Below, in pieces: positions 16,022-24,558 of a stretch of DNA of 64,000 nt. Location: positions 62,001 through 126,000 of the forward strand of contig NZ_JAFMOX010000063.1 of NCBI RefSeq assembly GCF_019049655.1, given 5' to 3'. The DNA is from Rahnella rivi. Lineage in GTDB: Bacteria; Pseudomonadota; Gammaproteobacteria; Enterobacterales; Enterobacteriaceae. Each line of letters begins with the position of its first letter. Position 1 is the stretch's first letter. Position numbers and translations under genes: made by a program. Under the pieces are notes generated by a model. The model ran no database searches, was not told where the DNA came from, and saw only the letters and a list, made by a program, of their open reading frames with translations.

Positions 16022-16825
16022 ATGAAAAGCGTAATTGCAGCGGCGGCCATGTCGCTTGTTATTTCTGATTTTGCTAATGCTGAGGAAACAAGAGGTAAAG
16101 CTATGATGAAAATTGAACCTTCAGCGATTTCGGAAGCTGATATTCGTTCTGTCTCACCGGCTCTGGCACGCTTTGGTCGCGAAGCTATTACTGAAGATCT
16201 GTGGACACGCGATGCCCTCTCGCCCAGGGACCGTAGTATGGTGACCGTCGCCATGCTGATTGCCAGAAACCAGCTTGGCGACCTCAAACACTATATAGAC
16301 ATTGCCCTTGATAATGGCGTGACGCCAGCGGAAGTGTCAGAAATCATTACCCATCTGGCGTTCTACTCAGGTTGGCCAAATGCAATGTCAGCCGTCAGCG
16401 TGACCAAAGCGGTTTTTGCATCTCGTGGCGTCACGGCAGATGCACTTCCTGAAGCTTCTCCGGATCTGCTCCCCCTCAACCAGGAAGCAGAAAAACAGCG
16501 TTCAGAAACAGTGGGAAAAAATGTGGGCCCAATATCTCCAGGCCTGGTTAAATTCACTGCTGACCCACTGTTCCTGGATCTCTGGCAAAGACCCGCGCTG
16601 AACCCCCGCGACAGAAGCCTGATTACGGTCAGCGCATTAATCGCATCCGGACAGAGCGCGCAGATTGGCTATCACCTTAATAGAGCTATGGATAATGGAC
16701 TTTCAGCCGAAGAGGCGGGTGAAGTCGTTACCCAGGCCGCGTTCTACGCTGGCTGGCCAAATGCATTTACCGCAGCGCCGGTTGTGGGTGAGGTATTACG
16801 TAATCGGTCATTCAGCAAAAAATAA
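16022..16825 (+). CDS. Carboxymuconolactone-decarboxylase-family protein, duplicated domain
   Basis: A 267-residue protein with a likely signal peptide (AAAAMSLVISDFANAEE) and two CMD-family domains. Both contain DALSPRDRSMVTV or PALNPRDRSLITV and end in THLAFYSGWPNA or TQAAFYAGWPNA. The CxxC of the AhpD-type peroxidase branch is absent, so it fits the decarboxylase-like branch. Its enzymatic role is unknown. The ATG at 16022 follows GTGAGGA. It is the last gene of the block, and a hairpin follows 9 bp after the stop codon. Confidence 0.85.
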   Translation: MKSVIAAAAMSLVISDFANAEETRGKAMMKIEPSAISEADIRSVSPALARFGREAITEDLWTRDALSPRDRSMVTVAMLIARNQLGDLKHYIDIALDNGVTPAEVSEIITHLAFYSGWPNAMSAVSVTKAVFASRGVTADALPEASPDLLPLNQEAEKQRSETVGKNVGPISPGLVKFTADPLFLDLWQRPALNPRDRSLITVSALIASGQSAQIGYHLNRAMDNGLSAEEAGEVVTQAAFYAGWPNAFTAAPVVGEVLRNRSFSKK

Positions 16826-16833
16826 AATGTTCA

Positions 16834-16862
16834 GGAAGGACCCGCTTTTAGTGGTTCCTTCC
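16834..16862 (+). terminator. Terminator at the end of the redox gene block
   Basis: An inverted repeat GGAAGGACC / GGTTCCTTCC, with one bulged base, is followed by a T-rich run. It lies 9 bp after the last stop codon of the block. Confidence 0.65.
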
Positions 16863-16963
16863 ATATCTTTTTCTCTGCTTCTTCATACAGAAAATCGTGG
16901 CTATCACCACGTAATACACCTTAACCTGCCCGGAGATGGTTATCTCACCGTAATGTGAGCAAC

Positions 16964-17026
16964 GTCCGCTTCTGGCACAAAGCAGACATGCGGGCGTAAA
17001 TGGTCCGCTTTGAGCGAGGAGCGGGC
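16964..17026 (+). repeat. Repeat copy 7, full palindrome
   Basis: This 63-bp copy shows the whole design: left arm GTCCGCTTCTGGCAC, inner arm AAAGCAGAC, a loop, inner partner GTCCGCTTT and right arm GAGCGAGGAGCGGGC. The last three bases of the palindrome are flanked by AAC on both sides. It separates the redox block from the MFS/AraC pair. Confidence 0.9.
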
Positions 17027-17130
17027 AACAAAAATAGAGCGGAAAGAGGATAGGAAATCTCGCTTTTTTTTTCAGGCCAGCCACCTGGTTCAGCTGGCCT
17101 TCATTTGAAACGTTGTTATATGGGAACGGG

Positions 17131-18333
17131 TCAGGTCAGTGCGACCCTCACCTTTAGTCCAATAACGAGTGTGGCAAAAAACATTATGCAACCAGCGGTA
17201 ATGAAAACACCTGTTACGCCGCTGAAACCAAAGAGTAATCCTCCCAACGCAGCACCCGCAGCAATTGAGGACTGAACTGCTGCGACTACCATGCCGCCAG
17301 CAGTTTCAGCCTGATCGGGAACGGATCGCGCTACCCAGTTTGACCACGCAACGGGTACACCACCAAATGCCATCCCCCATAACGCGACGAACAACATCAA
17401 TCCTTTTTCCTCTAGTGGCAGCAAAATCATGCTTAATGCCGCTAAACCAACAAGCGCTGGCATGAGTATCAGGGTAAGACGCAGGCTTCTCTCCATCATC
17501 CACCCGGCCAGCAGCGTGCCAATAAAATTAGCGATGCCAAATCCAAGCAGTATCAAAGACAAACGATCCACATCAAGTTGGGCAATATTTTCCAGAGCCG
17601 GACGAATATAGGTAAACAACGCATACTGACCCGTATGGGCAATCACACACCCCGTCATTCCCATCGCAATGCCTGGACGGCGGAGTAAATCCATGACAGA
17701 AGCCGTTATCATCATTTTACGCGGAGCCATTCCAGGAAGGGTAAACAGCTGAAAGAGCAGTGTCAGCACGCCTACTGCGGTTGCAGCGATAAAAGCACTA
17801 CGCCAGCCATAAAGCCCCCCTAAATAGCTCCCCAGCGGGATCGAAACTACGGTACCGACAGCAATACCGCTAAAAATAATAGAGAGAGCACGCGGGACGC
17901 TTTTAGCTGGGACCAGCCGCATAACTACGGCAGCAGCCAGACTCCAGAAGCCTCCCAGCGCGATGCCCAGCAAAATGCGCATGACTAACAGAACAGCCAG
18001 ACTGGATGAAAGTGCGACAAGCAGGTTTGAGGCAATCATCAGCACGGTAAAACTAAGCAAAACATTTCGGCGATCATAATTACGCGTCAGGCGGGGAACC
18101 ATCAGACCAGCAAACAGGGCCACCACAGCGGTTACTGTCACAGCCTGACCTGCAAGAGCTTCGGTCACACCGAGATCGGCAGCCATGGGTGTCAACAGGC
18201 TGGCAGGAAGATATTCTGCAGTCAGCAAGCCAAACACGCCCATCGTCAGTGAAATAACGGCCATCCATGCGGACTCTTTGGGTTCCGCACTCTTCAAACT
18301 CGCGGATACAGCTACAGTTGCTTCATTTCTCAT
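17131..18333 (-). CDS. MFS efflux transporter (DHA1 / NepI-like)
   Basis: A 400-residue inner-membrane protein with 12 hydrophobic spans. It belongs to the 12-TM drug:H+ antiporter group and resembles NepI and AraJ-type exporters. The motif after TM2 (GLMVPRLTRNYDRRNVL) and the TM5 region (SGIAVGTVVSIPLGSYLGG, antiporter motif C-like) support proton-driven export. Substrates of this branch include purine nucleosides, sugars and drugs. It is divergent from an AraC-family gene with 62 bp between, so the regulator probably controls it. Confidence 0.9.
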   Translation of the reverse strand: MRNEATVAVSASLKSAEPKESAWMAVISLTMGVFGLLTAEYLPASLLTPMAADLGVTEALAGQAVTVTAVVALFAGLMVPRLTRNYDRRNVLLSFTVLMIASNLLVALSSSLAVLLVMRILLGIALGGFWSLAAAVVMRLVPAKSVPRALSIIFSGIAVGTVVSIPLGSYLGGLYGWRSAFIAATAVGVLTLLFQLFTLPGMAPRKMMITASVMDLLRRPGIAMGMTGCVIAHTGQYALFTYIRPALENIAQLDVDRLSLILLGFGIANFIGTLLAGWMMERSLRLTLILMPALVGLAALSMILLPLEEKGLMLFVALWGMAFGGVPVAWSNWVARSVPDQAETAGGMVVAAVQSSIAAGAALGGLLFGFSGVTGVFITAGCIMFFATLVIGLKVRVALT

Positions 18334-18395
18334 AACACACTCTTCTTGGGAAAAAATGACAACACCAAGTCTAGAGTTGAGCAGCTGGACGATCT

Positions 18396-19418
18396 ATGAT
18401 GCCACATCCTGATTTTTTACCCGAAACGCCGATTATGCCTGTGAATAAACATTTCGCCCTGTCATCCGAACTCATCAGTGAACTGCTGCTGGAAATGCGG
18501 CTGCGTGGTGTGCAGTATCGCCGTTTACAGACTGGCTCTCAGTTTGGCGTCGGTTTTAGCAACAGACCGGGACATGCCTATTTTCATTACATCGCTGTGG
18601 GTACTGCTCTGCTTCGCACAAACGACGGTACATTGCACGAACTGAAAGCCGGAAGCATGGTATTCATGCCGCAGGGTGAGGATCATCAGCTTGTATCGGA
18701 TGTCAGCTGTTCATTTCAACATATCGACACCTTAGGATCTGCTCCCTTAGGTGAAGCCGTCAGCGGAATCAATACTTGCCCGAGTTCGCATCCGACACCC
18801 AGCACGGTTCTATTTTATGGCTGTATGGAGTTCGATCTCGGTGGAATGCAGGGTCTTGGTAAACTGATGCCGCAAGCCATAGTGGTTGAGGCAAATGAAC
18901 AGATCTATCCGGGGCTGGTTCCCATTCTGGGCGCGATGAAATTTGAAATCTGTTCCGGACGCGCTGGCTTCGCGGGCATTCTGGCACGCCTCGCAGAAGT
19001 GGCGGCTGCCATGATTGTGCGAGGATGGATCGAAAATGGCAGCGAGAACGCCGCAGGCCTGATCGCTGCGTTACGTGATCCACGACTCGCCCGTGCAATT
19101 CTGGCGATTCATCGCGATACGGGTCGGGAGTGGTCTGTTGCCGAGCTTGCTGCCCAGTCGCATGTGTCACGTTCTGTTTTTGCTGAACGCTTCAAATCAA
19201 TCATCGGCATACCTCCTCAGCGCTATGCAAGGGAGGTGCGAATGCGCATCGCAGGTCACTGGATTATTCACGAAAAGATCTCAATTGAGACTGTTGCTCT
19301 TCGCCTCGGCTATGCCTCACAGGCAGCGTTTAGCAGAGCTTTTAAGCGCATCAATGGATATCCGCCGGGCGCTATGCGTCAGCGACCAGCACGAGGCGTT
19401 AATACAATAAATGAGTGA
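18396..19418 (+). CDS. AraC-family regulator with N-terminal cupin
   Basis: A 340-residue regulator. The first part is a cupin_6-type ligand domain (HYIAVGTALLRTNDG, LKAGSMVFMPQGEDHQL), followed by a linker and a C-terminal double HTH at about 235-330 (WSVAELAAQSHVSRSVFAERF and VALRLGYASQAAFSRAFKRI). The start is uncertain: tandem ATGs at 18396 and 18399 and another at 18435 lack strong ribosome binding sites. It faces the MFS pump gene and most likely regulates it in response to a pumped compound. Confidence 0.88.
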   Translation: MMPHPDFLPETPIMPVNKHFALSSELISELLLEMRLRGVQYRRLQTGSQFGVGFSNRPGHAYFHYIAVGTALLRTNDGTLHELKAGSMVFMPQGEDHQLVSDVSCSFQHIDTLGSAPLGEAVSGINTCPSSHPTPSTVLFYGCMEFDLGGMQGLGKLMPQAIVVEANEQIYPGLVPILGAMKFEICSGRAGFAGILARLAEVAAAMIVRGWIENGSENAAGLIAALRDPRLARAILAIHRDTGREWSVAELAAQSHVSRSVFAERFKSIIGIPPQRYAREVRMRIAGHWIIHEKISIETVALRLGYASQAAFSRAFKRINGYPPGAMRQRPARGVNTINE

Positions 19419-19522
19419 ATGTTGTCTTTATATTTATTGGACTCACTGTATGACGCTGCTCTCAACATTAAAAACTGAGCGGAAACGGCTTTTAACACTC
19501 AAGGTATCGTAATTTTCTTAAT

Positions 19523-19876
19523 GTCCGCTTTTGGCACTCAGCAGACATTCAGACCCATCAAGATTCCTGCTTTGCTGGCGGAAGCAATTTTTTAGCTGCG
19601 TGAATGAGCTTTTCAATCTCTTCCAGAGGGATGCATCCTTCGTAGCAAGAAAAAGAGAACTCATGAGTGACATCGGAATAGAAGACTTCAGCAATTTGCC
19701 GGAGCGGGGATGTTCCAGCCTCAGAAAGCTCGAGGTACATCCCATCACGGATGACATCGCTTCCACGGGTTATTTTCCATTTTTCCTATTAACAAGGCCT
19801 CTGTTCGAGCGCAATAAAACGTAAAACATTCCCCAGAAGATAACTTGCACAGGTCCGCTGTGAACGAGAAGCGGAC
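19523..19876 (+). mobile_element. Repeat-bounded element carrying a small gene (repeat copy 8, split)
   Basis: The left arm and inner arm (GTCCGCTTTTGGCAC then TCAGCAGAC, 19523-19546) are separated by about 306 bp from the inner partner and right arm (GTCCGCTGT then GAACGAGAAGCGGAC, 19853-19876). The insert holds the remnant of one small gene on the minus strand. This is the same design as the recombinase element at 7524-8231, with another passenger in the loop. Confidence 0.65.
19558..19740 (-). pseudogene. Small passenger gene, start deleted
   Basis: The minus strand encodes 60 residues beginning MYLELSEAGTSPLRQ and ending LPPAKQES. The second copy at 25681-25831 shows that the natural start lies 18 codons further upstream (MAKIQYNLTRGSDV). 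Here about 30 bp containing that start codon are missing between AAAAT and AACCC, while the C-terminus is intact. The complete protein would have about 78 residues. I do not recognise its function. Similar small hypothetical proteins are, as I remember, scattered in enterobacteria. Confidence 0.6.
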
Positions 19877-20039
19877 ATTTGCATTCCCAGATCAGCACCT
19901 CTGGACTTAATAGGCGTTTGCGTTAAGCACCTCATCTGAAGCATCCATAATCCCTATGAGTTTATCTCCAATAGTGGACAATAAATCCACTATAGAGTAT
20001 TCATATCAAATCATAATGGCAGGGCTCAATAGAGTTAAT

Positions 20040-20489
20040 ATGGATTCTTTACTTACATTTGTAATGCTGATTGCCGGAGGGGTTGCTCTGGTTATTCAGA
20101 ACACGTTGATGGCCAAGATAAGTTACTCAGCATCAACAGTATTGATAGCTCTGGTGCTGAATTCTGCAGTAGGGCTTACCCTGCTCAGTAGCTTACTTGC
20201 GGGAAAAACCGGTGTGACAGGGTTTTACGAGCTAATACAATCGTTCAGGGGCTGGATGCTACTTCCGGGCATTTTAGGTTCTTTTTTTGTATTTACTGGG
20301 ATAACTGGTTATCAGAATATCGGTGCTTCGCGAACGATTGCGATACTGGTCGCCAGTCAGCTTGTCGCAGGTCTGGGATATGATATCTACCGCAGTGGTA
20401 CAGAGAATTTAATTAAAAACGCACCAGCCATAATTGGAGCTGTGTTACTGGTTGCGGGCGCTTTTCTCGTTGCATCGCGCAAGTTCTGA
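20040..20489 (+). CDS. DUF606-family (YdcZ-like) membrane protein of the DMT superfamily
   Basis: A 149-residue inner-membrane protein with five hydrophobic spans, the length of half-size DMT/DUF606 proteins, which act as dimers. Signs are GVALVIQNTLMAKIS, LVLNSAVGLTLL, GGWMLLPGILGSFFV-like spacing and ASRTIAILVASQLVAGL. Function is unknown; transport or efflux is likely. I prefer the ATG at 20040, which matches the family N-terminus. The frame is open to an ATG at 19956 that would add 28 mostly polar residues. Confidence 0.8.
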   Translation: MDSLLTFVMLIAGGVALVIQNTLMAKISYSASTVLIALVLNSAVGLTLLSSLLAGKTGVTGFYELIQSFRGWMLLPGILGSFFVFTGITGYQNIGASRTIAILVASQLVAGLGYDIYRSGTENLIKNAPAIIGAVLLVAGAFLVASRKF

Positions 20490-20562
20490 TCTCAAGCTTT
20501 GTCACCGGCACATCCCTGTGCCTTTTATTGCTTCTAATGTAGTGTTCTGTGAGTATTCGCTA

Positions 20563-21072
20563 TCAGGGGAGTTCCCGTGTATCAAGGCGTAACTGCATAA
20601 ACGTCAGGTCCAGCCAGCGGCCAAACTTGTTGCCTACCTCTGACATTCTGCCGGCCTCTGTGAAACCGAGTTTTTTATGAAGCTCGATTGAGGTTGAGTT
20701 TCCAGATTCAATGCCGGCCACCATGACGTGTTTCCCCTGATCGGCTGCAAGTTTGATCAGTTCTTCCATCAGTGCCTTACCTGCGCCACGCCCCCGGGCA
20801 CTTTTATGCACATAAACAGAATGCTCAACGGTGTGGCGATAACCGTCCCACGGGCGCCAGTCGCCATATGAGGCATATCCCAGAACTGAATCGTTCGCAT
20901 CAACAAATACGATGACGGGAAAGCCTGCATCACGACGGTCTTTCATCCATTTTATTCGGTTAAGAAAATCGACCTTATTTTCGTTCCAGATAGCCGTGGT
21001 ATTAAGCACGGCATCGTTATAAATCTCAGCGATGGTTTCAGCATCGTGTTCTGTAGCAGTACGAATTTGCAT
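20563..21072 (-). CDS. GNAT acetyltransferase (phosphinothricin / methionine-sulfoximine type)
   Basis: A 169-residue GNAT enzyme. It fits the PAT/MddA/YncA group that N-acetylates phosphinothricin, methionine sulfoximine and similar amino-acid analogues in the cytoplasm. Features are IYNDAVLNTTAIWNE, GYASYGDWRPWDGYRHTVEHSVYVH and the acetyl-CoA loop ARGRGAGKALM, then GIESGNSTSIELHKKLGF. The start at 21072 has GGGGTG 8 bp upstream. An ATG seven codons earlier is in frame. It faces an XRE-cupin regulator across about 63 bp, which suggests dedicated regulation. Confidence 0.9.
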   Translation of the reverse strand: MQIRTATEHDAETIAEIYNDAVLNTTAIWNENKVDFLNRIKWMKDRRDAGFPVIVFVDANDSVLGYASYGDWRPWDGYRHTVEHSVYVHKSARGRGAGKALMEELIKLAADQGKHVMVAGIESGNSTSIELHKKLGFTEAGRMSEVGNKFGRWLDLTFMQLRLDTRELP

Positions 21073-21135
21073 AGTAGACACCCCGTCTTTCATTCACTAA
21101 AGTAGATAAACCGTACACTATTATACTTATCCATT

Positions 21136-21714
21136 ATGTTAGATAAAATGTCTAGTAAAGAAGACGGCTTGAACACTCGTATTGGCCTGAAGATAAAGTT
21201 TGAAAGAGAAAGACGGGGCTGGTCCCTGACCGATTTGGCAGCTAGCTCTGGCGTATCACGAGCGATGATTCATAAAATTGAGCGTGGTGAAAGCAGCCCA
21301 ACAGCAACCCTGCTTGCGAGACTTTCTGGCGCTTACGACATGTCTATGTCCCAATTGCTTGCTGAAACGGAAGTTCGTACCGGAATGCTTGTCAGATATG
21401 AAAATCAGGCTCTATGGCAGGATCCTGAAACAGGCTACATCCGTCGCCATGCTTCACCAGGGCAGATCCCCGTAGACCTGGTTAGTATCGAGCTGCCTGC
21501 AAATACTGCCGTGCCTATGCCCGCCATCTCCTACCTTTCACGACGTCAGCTCATTTGGGTCATTGAGGGTAAGCTGACATTTGTCGAGGGCAGCACAACC
21601 TTTGAGATGTTACCGGGTGATTGTCTGGAGCTTGGTGATCCCGCTGACTGTATCTTCAGAAATGATACAGGTGACCTTTGCCGCTATGCCGTGATAGTTC
21701 TCAAGCCATCCTAA
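21136..21714 (+). CDS. XRE-family regulator with C-terminal cupin domain
   Basis: A 192-residue regulator with an HTH at about 17-70 (WSLTDLAASSGVSRAMIHKIE) and a cupin at about 110-190 (LIWVIEGKLTFVEGSTTFEMLPGDCLELG). It is transcribed divergently from the PAT-like acetyltransferase, with overlapping promoter space, and is the probable regulator of it. The architecture equals that of the protein at 6918-7514, but the sequences are clearly different. No strong ribosome binding site is seen; an ATG at 21148 is an alternative start. Confidence 0.87.
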   Translation: MLDKMSSKEDGLNTRIGLKIKFERERRGWSLTDLAASSGVSRAMIHKIERGESSPTATLLARLSGAYDMSMSQLLAETEVRTGMLVRYENQALWQDPETGYIRRHASPGQIPVDLVSIELPANTAVPMPAISYLSRRQLIWVIEGKLTFVEGSTTFEMLPGDCLELGDPADCIFRNDTGDLCRYAVIVLKPS

Positions 21715-21869
21715 TCACGAGCATGAGAGCTGACTTTTTCATAGTTTGCGAAAAATTCATCAGGAGGTAATTCTTTAGCCTAACTGAGCATCCCATTTGA
21801 GCCTAATTTTGTAACCGTCGGGGTGATAGCAACGTTTCTGCAGGCACATAACAGTCCAGTTCGCGCAAT

Positions 21870-21931
21870 GTCCGCTTTTGGCACGAAGCAGCCCAAAAGG
21901 ATTTTATTGGGCTGCTATGAGCGATAAGCTC
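21870..21931 (+). repeat. Repeat copy 9, variant form upstream of gene copy B
   Basis: The left arm is normal (GTCCGCTTTTGGCAC). The inner arms form a perfect 10-bp hairpin (AGCAGCCCAA at 21887-21896 and TTGGGCTGCT at 21907-21916). The right arm starts as GAGCGATAAGC, then diverges into CTCTTGTGC. The bases 21868-21890 are directly repeated, with one mismatch, at 22588-22610. Confidence 0.8.
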
Positions 21932-21968
21932 TTGTGCTAAATGACGCTTTCTAAGGAGCATGCAAAAT

Positions 21969-22466
21969 ATGTTCGACCATTCAACCCACCCCGACGTCGC
22001 CGAATGGTTTGCAAGGTTCGGTGTTGCCGAGGTGTCATATAGCGGGTGTTCCGTCGACCTAACCAACGAACCGCCTGAGCACTGGTTTTACAAGCGCAAC
22101 AAGTTGCGGCCTGAAAGCCTGAAACTGGATTTGCGCATCCCATCTAACGGAAACTGGTTGGTCGACCTGTCGCGTCATGACAAGCTGTTCAACATTCAGT
22201 GGCGCCCAAATGATGACTTGCGCATCGAGTCGGAGCAACTGCGCTACCGAAAATTGATCAAATGGCCCCGACTATCCAGCCTCATGGATTTTCCCCTGCT
22301 GGCTGGACAACTGGAGCAATGCCTGGATGTGCGCTTCCTGCGGCATGCCAATTTCGGAGCGCGCTTGCTCGAACCCGAGGCGTTGTCGTGCAATTCCAAA
22401 ATCCGTCAATGGTTAGCACCCTGCGCCGACACTTTTGGATGGAACAGAAAAATGCAGCCGGAGTAG
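21969..22466 (+). CDS. Unrecognised island protein, intact copy B
   Basis: A 165-residue protein from ATG 21969, which has AAGGAG 10 bp upstream; an ATG at 21960 lies too close to that site. It is acidic-basic balanced and has no signal peptide or membrane span. Tryptophans are spread over the length (WFARFG, HWFYKRNK, NGNWLVDL, KWPRLSSL, IRQWLAP). I do not recognise a family. The size and context would suit an immunity-like or cassette-borne protein, but that is a guess. It is the intact reference for truncated copy A and hybrid copy C. Repeats 9 and 10 flank it. Confidence 0.75.
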   Translation: MFDHSTHPDVAEWFARFGVAEVSYSGCSVDLTNEPPEHWFYKRNKLRPESLKLDLRIPSNGNWLVDLSRHDKLFNIQWRPNDDLRIESEQLRYRKLIKWPRLSSLMDFPLLAGQLEQCLDVRFLRHANFGARLLEPEALSCNSKIRQWLAPCADTFGWNRKMQPE

Positions 22467-22589
22467 CGAGTACGGCGAAGCACCCTCTTCTATTTTGACT
22501 AATTCCAGGAAACTTCGAATGAAGAGGCACTATTCTTCTGGACGGTCACGAGTCAGATTTGGAGTGACCAGAGTCTTAATACTGGTCAT

Positions 22590-22652
22590 GTCCGCTTCTG
22601 GCACGAAGCAAACATGCGGGCGTAAAGGGTCCGCTGTGAGCGAGGAGCGGAC
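22590..22652 (+). repeat. Repeat copy 10, full palindrome
   Basis: A 63-bp copy: left arm GTCCGCTTCTGGCAC, inner arm GAAGCAAAC, inner partner GTCCGCTGT and right arm GAGCGAGGAGCGGAC. It is nearly identical to copy 7, 5.6 kb away. Confidence 0.9.
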
Positions 22653-22884
22653 CTTACGCATCCCTGATAACATTGGCTCTGTGTAGTGGGAATTGAACTT
22701 TGCGATTCATTGCGAATTCCCTACCGCCATTGCAGCCAGCCTGATTCACCGTAACCTTTGGATTACTAACCCTAATTAATCTGTCCATTGTTTCCGTAGT
22801 AATGAAAAAACATGATGTTAGAAACCGGATTCATGGCCATAAATCACGGTCTTGTTCCCCTCAAAGTAATCGTATGAGGTCTTT

Positions 22885-23622
22885 ATGCTGATAGCGCAGG
22901 TTTCAGACATTCACGCCTCAAACCAAAATGATCACCTGTTTCGGTTCGACCAGGTACTGAACTGGCTTGCGCATCTGCAACCGGACGTACTGGTACTTAC
23001 AGGTGATCTAACGGATGGGCATTGGCAGGAAGGATATAAACAGATAGCTGACCGCCTGAATCAGCAAAATTACCCTTCATTGATCCTGCCCGGTAACTCA
23101 GACGACCGCAGTCTGATGCGTTCGGTTTGGGGTGAGAACCGATGGTTGCACAATGCCCAAGGAGAGGCCTTGCACTTAATCCATAACACAAGTGATCTTC
23201 GCCTGATTGGTTTAGATTCGACGATTGATTATAAGGATTACGGCAGTGTGACTGACCATCTGGAATGGTTGGATAATCAACTTAGCGACACAGGCGGCAC
23301 TCCGTCATTGCTGTTTATGCACCATCACGTATTTGCATCTGGTATACCGACGCTTGATGAAACGATGTGCAGAGGTCTAACAGAAATGGAAGATTTGATT
23401 AGACGCGCCCCGGCCAGACTACTCGCCATTTCTACAGGCCATGTCCACAGACCAATCGCGGGTACGTTGGCAGGCATACCGGCCTACATTTGTGGCTCCG
23501 TCTGCCCGGCTAATCCTGTCTGGTTTGGAACAGTAAACGTTCCTCCTGTGAATGATCCGCCAGCGTTGATGATTCACCGCTACGTCAGTAACTCTTTTAC
23601 CAGCCATCACGTTTGCGTTTAA
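22885..23622 (+). CDS. Metallophosphoesterase (class III cyclic-nucleotide phosphodiesterase type)
   Basis: A 245-residue calcineurin-like phosphoesterase resembling CpdA and Rv0805, which hydrolyse cAMP with two metal ions in the cytoplasm. The motifs run in order: VSDIH (Asp8, His10), LTGDLTD (Asp41), LPGNSDDR (Asn71), MHHHVF and STGHVHRP. The third motif normally reads GNHD, and here its His is Ser72. That residue usually assists leaving-group protonation, so activity or specificity may be altered. GAGG lies 6 bp before the ATG. The gene stands alone between repeats 10 and 11. Confidence 0.87.
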   Translation: MLIAQVSDIHASNQNDHLFRFDQVLNWLAHLQPDVLVLTGDLTDGHWQEGYKQIADRLNQQNYPSLILPGNSDDRSLMRSVWGENRWLHNAQGEALHLIHNTSDLRLIGLDSTIDYKDYGSVTDHLEWLDNQLSDTGGTPSLLFMHHHVFASGIPTLDETMCRGLTEMEDLIRRAPARLLAISTGHVHRPIAGTLAGIPAYICGSVCPANPVWFGTVNVPPVNDPPALMIHRYVSNSFTSHHVCV

Positions 23623-23703
23623 TTAGCATTCAGAAAACGCATAGACCTTATAGAAAACGACATGCTCCCCAGTGATCAACACATAATGTTCCGAGAGAGC
23701 AAT

Positions 23704-23761
23704 ATCCTCCTTTGGCACTGAGTTGCCTAAAGGGCTTCGACTGTTAGAGCCAATAGCAGAC
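23704..23761 (+). repeat. Repeat copy 11, degenerate
   Basis: ATCCTCCTTTGGCAC and GAGCCAATAGCAGAC keep most positions of the two arms and enclose 28 bp. This copy appears to be the oldest or most decayed. Confidence 0.6.
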
Positions 23762-23893
23762 GTTACTGCCTTGGGCTACAACCAATTTTAAAGCCAAGCT
23801 GAAAAGACTGGCAGATGGCAAATCCGAGCTGTCCGCGCTAATCTCACTGGCGACATAAGCATTGGGTATATCACTTTTGAAAGGGTATAGGGA

Positions 23894-24322
23894 ATGGCGG
23901 AAGAAATCAGTCTTGAGGTATGTGAAGATTCAGATGCAGCGAAATTGCTGCCAATTGAAGAAGGGCTAAATGAATTTAACGATCTTATGACGGGTATAAA
24001 CGATCGTAAACCCCTTTCTGTCTTAGTAAAATCAACCAGCACGGGTAAGGTCCTTGGCGGAATGCAAGGGCGGTCTTCACTGGGACTCCTGTTTATTGAT
24101 CTTTTTTATCTTCCACCAGAGTTGCGAAAAATGGGGATAGGTTCAGACATCCTCCATCGCTTTGAAGATGAAGGACGAAAAAGAGGCTGCTCTGCTGCGT
24201 TTCTCTATACAATTAGCTTTCAGGCTCCTGATTTTTATAAAAAGTACGGCTGGGAAGAGTTTGGGCGTATTGACAGTAAACCGGAAGGAATAAGCCGTAT
24301 TTTTATGAAAAAATCATTATAG
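23894..24322 (+). CDS. GNAT-family acetyltransferase
   Basis: A 142-residue GNAT protein. The central beta strand LLFIDLFYLPPELRKMGIGSDIL contains the acetyl-CoA-binding R/Q-x-x-G-x-G/A-like loop, followed by GCSAAFLYTISFQAPDFYKKYGW, the typical C-terminal pattern of the GNAT fold. It is the type often found in integron cassettes and small resistance loci. The substrate is unknown. The ribosome binding site is weak (AAAGGGTATAGGG). It stands alone after repeat 11. Confidence 0.85.
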   Translation: MAEEISLEVCEDSDAAKLLPIEEGLNEFNDLMTGINDRKPLSVLVKSTSTGKVLGGMQGRSSLGLLFIDLFYLPPELRKMGIGSDILHRFEDEGRKRGCSAAFLYTISFQAPDFYKKYGWEEFGRIDSKPEGISRIFMKKSL

Positions 24323-24558
24323 GACATATTGAATTTTGGCTAATATACGAACGGTGAGTTCAAAGAAAAATGAATCCCAACAGGTCATCTAGAATCTTAA
24401 GTATTATTTGCTACAAAATAGACGTCCTTTTCGCTTATAGCAACCTCAGGATAAAGGCTGTCGGTTAAAGTGCTCACTTTACAGTCCAAAAAGTGTCATT
24501 GATATCGAGGATAGGGTCAAACTGAAGCGATTCCCGTTGATTTCATATCAGACAAAAA

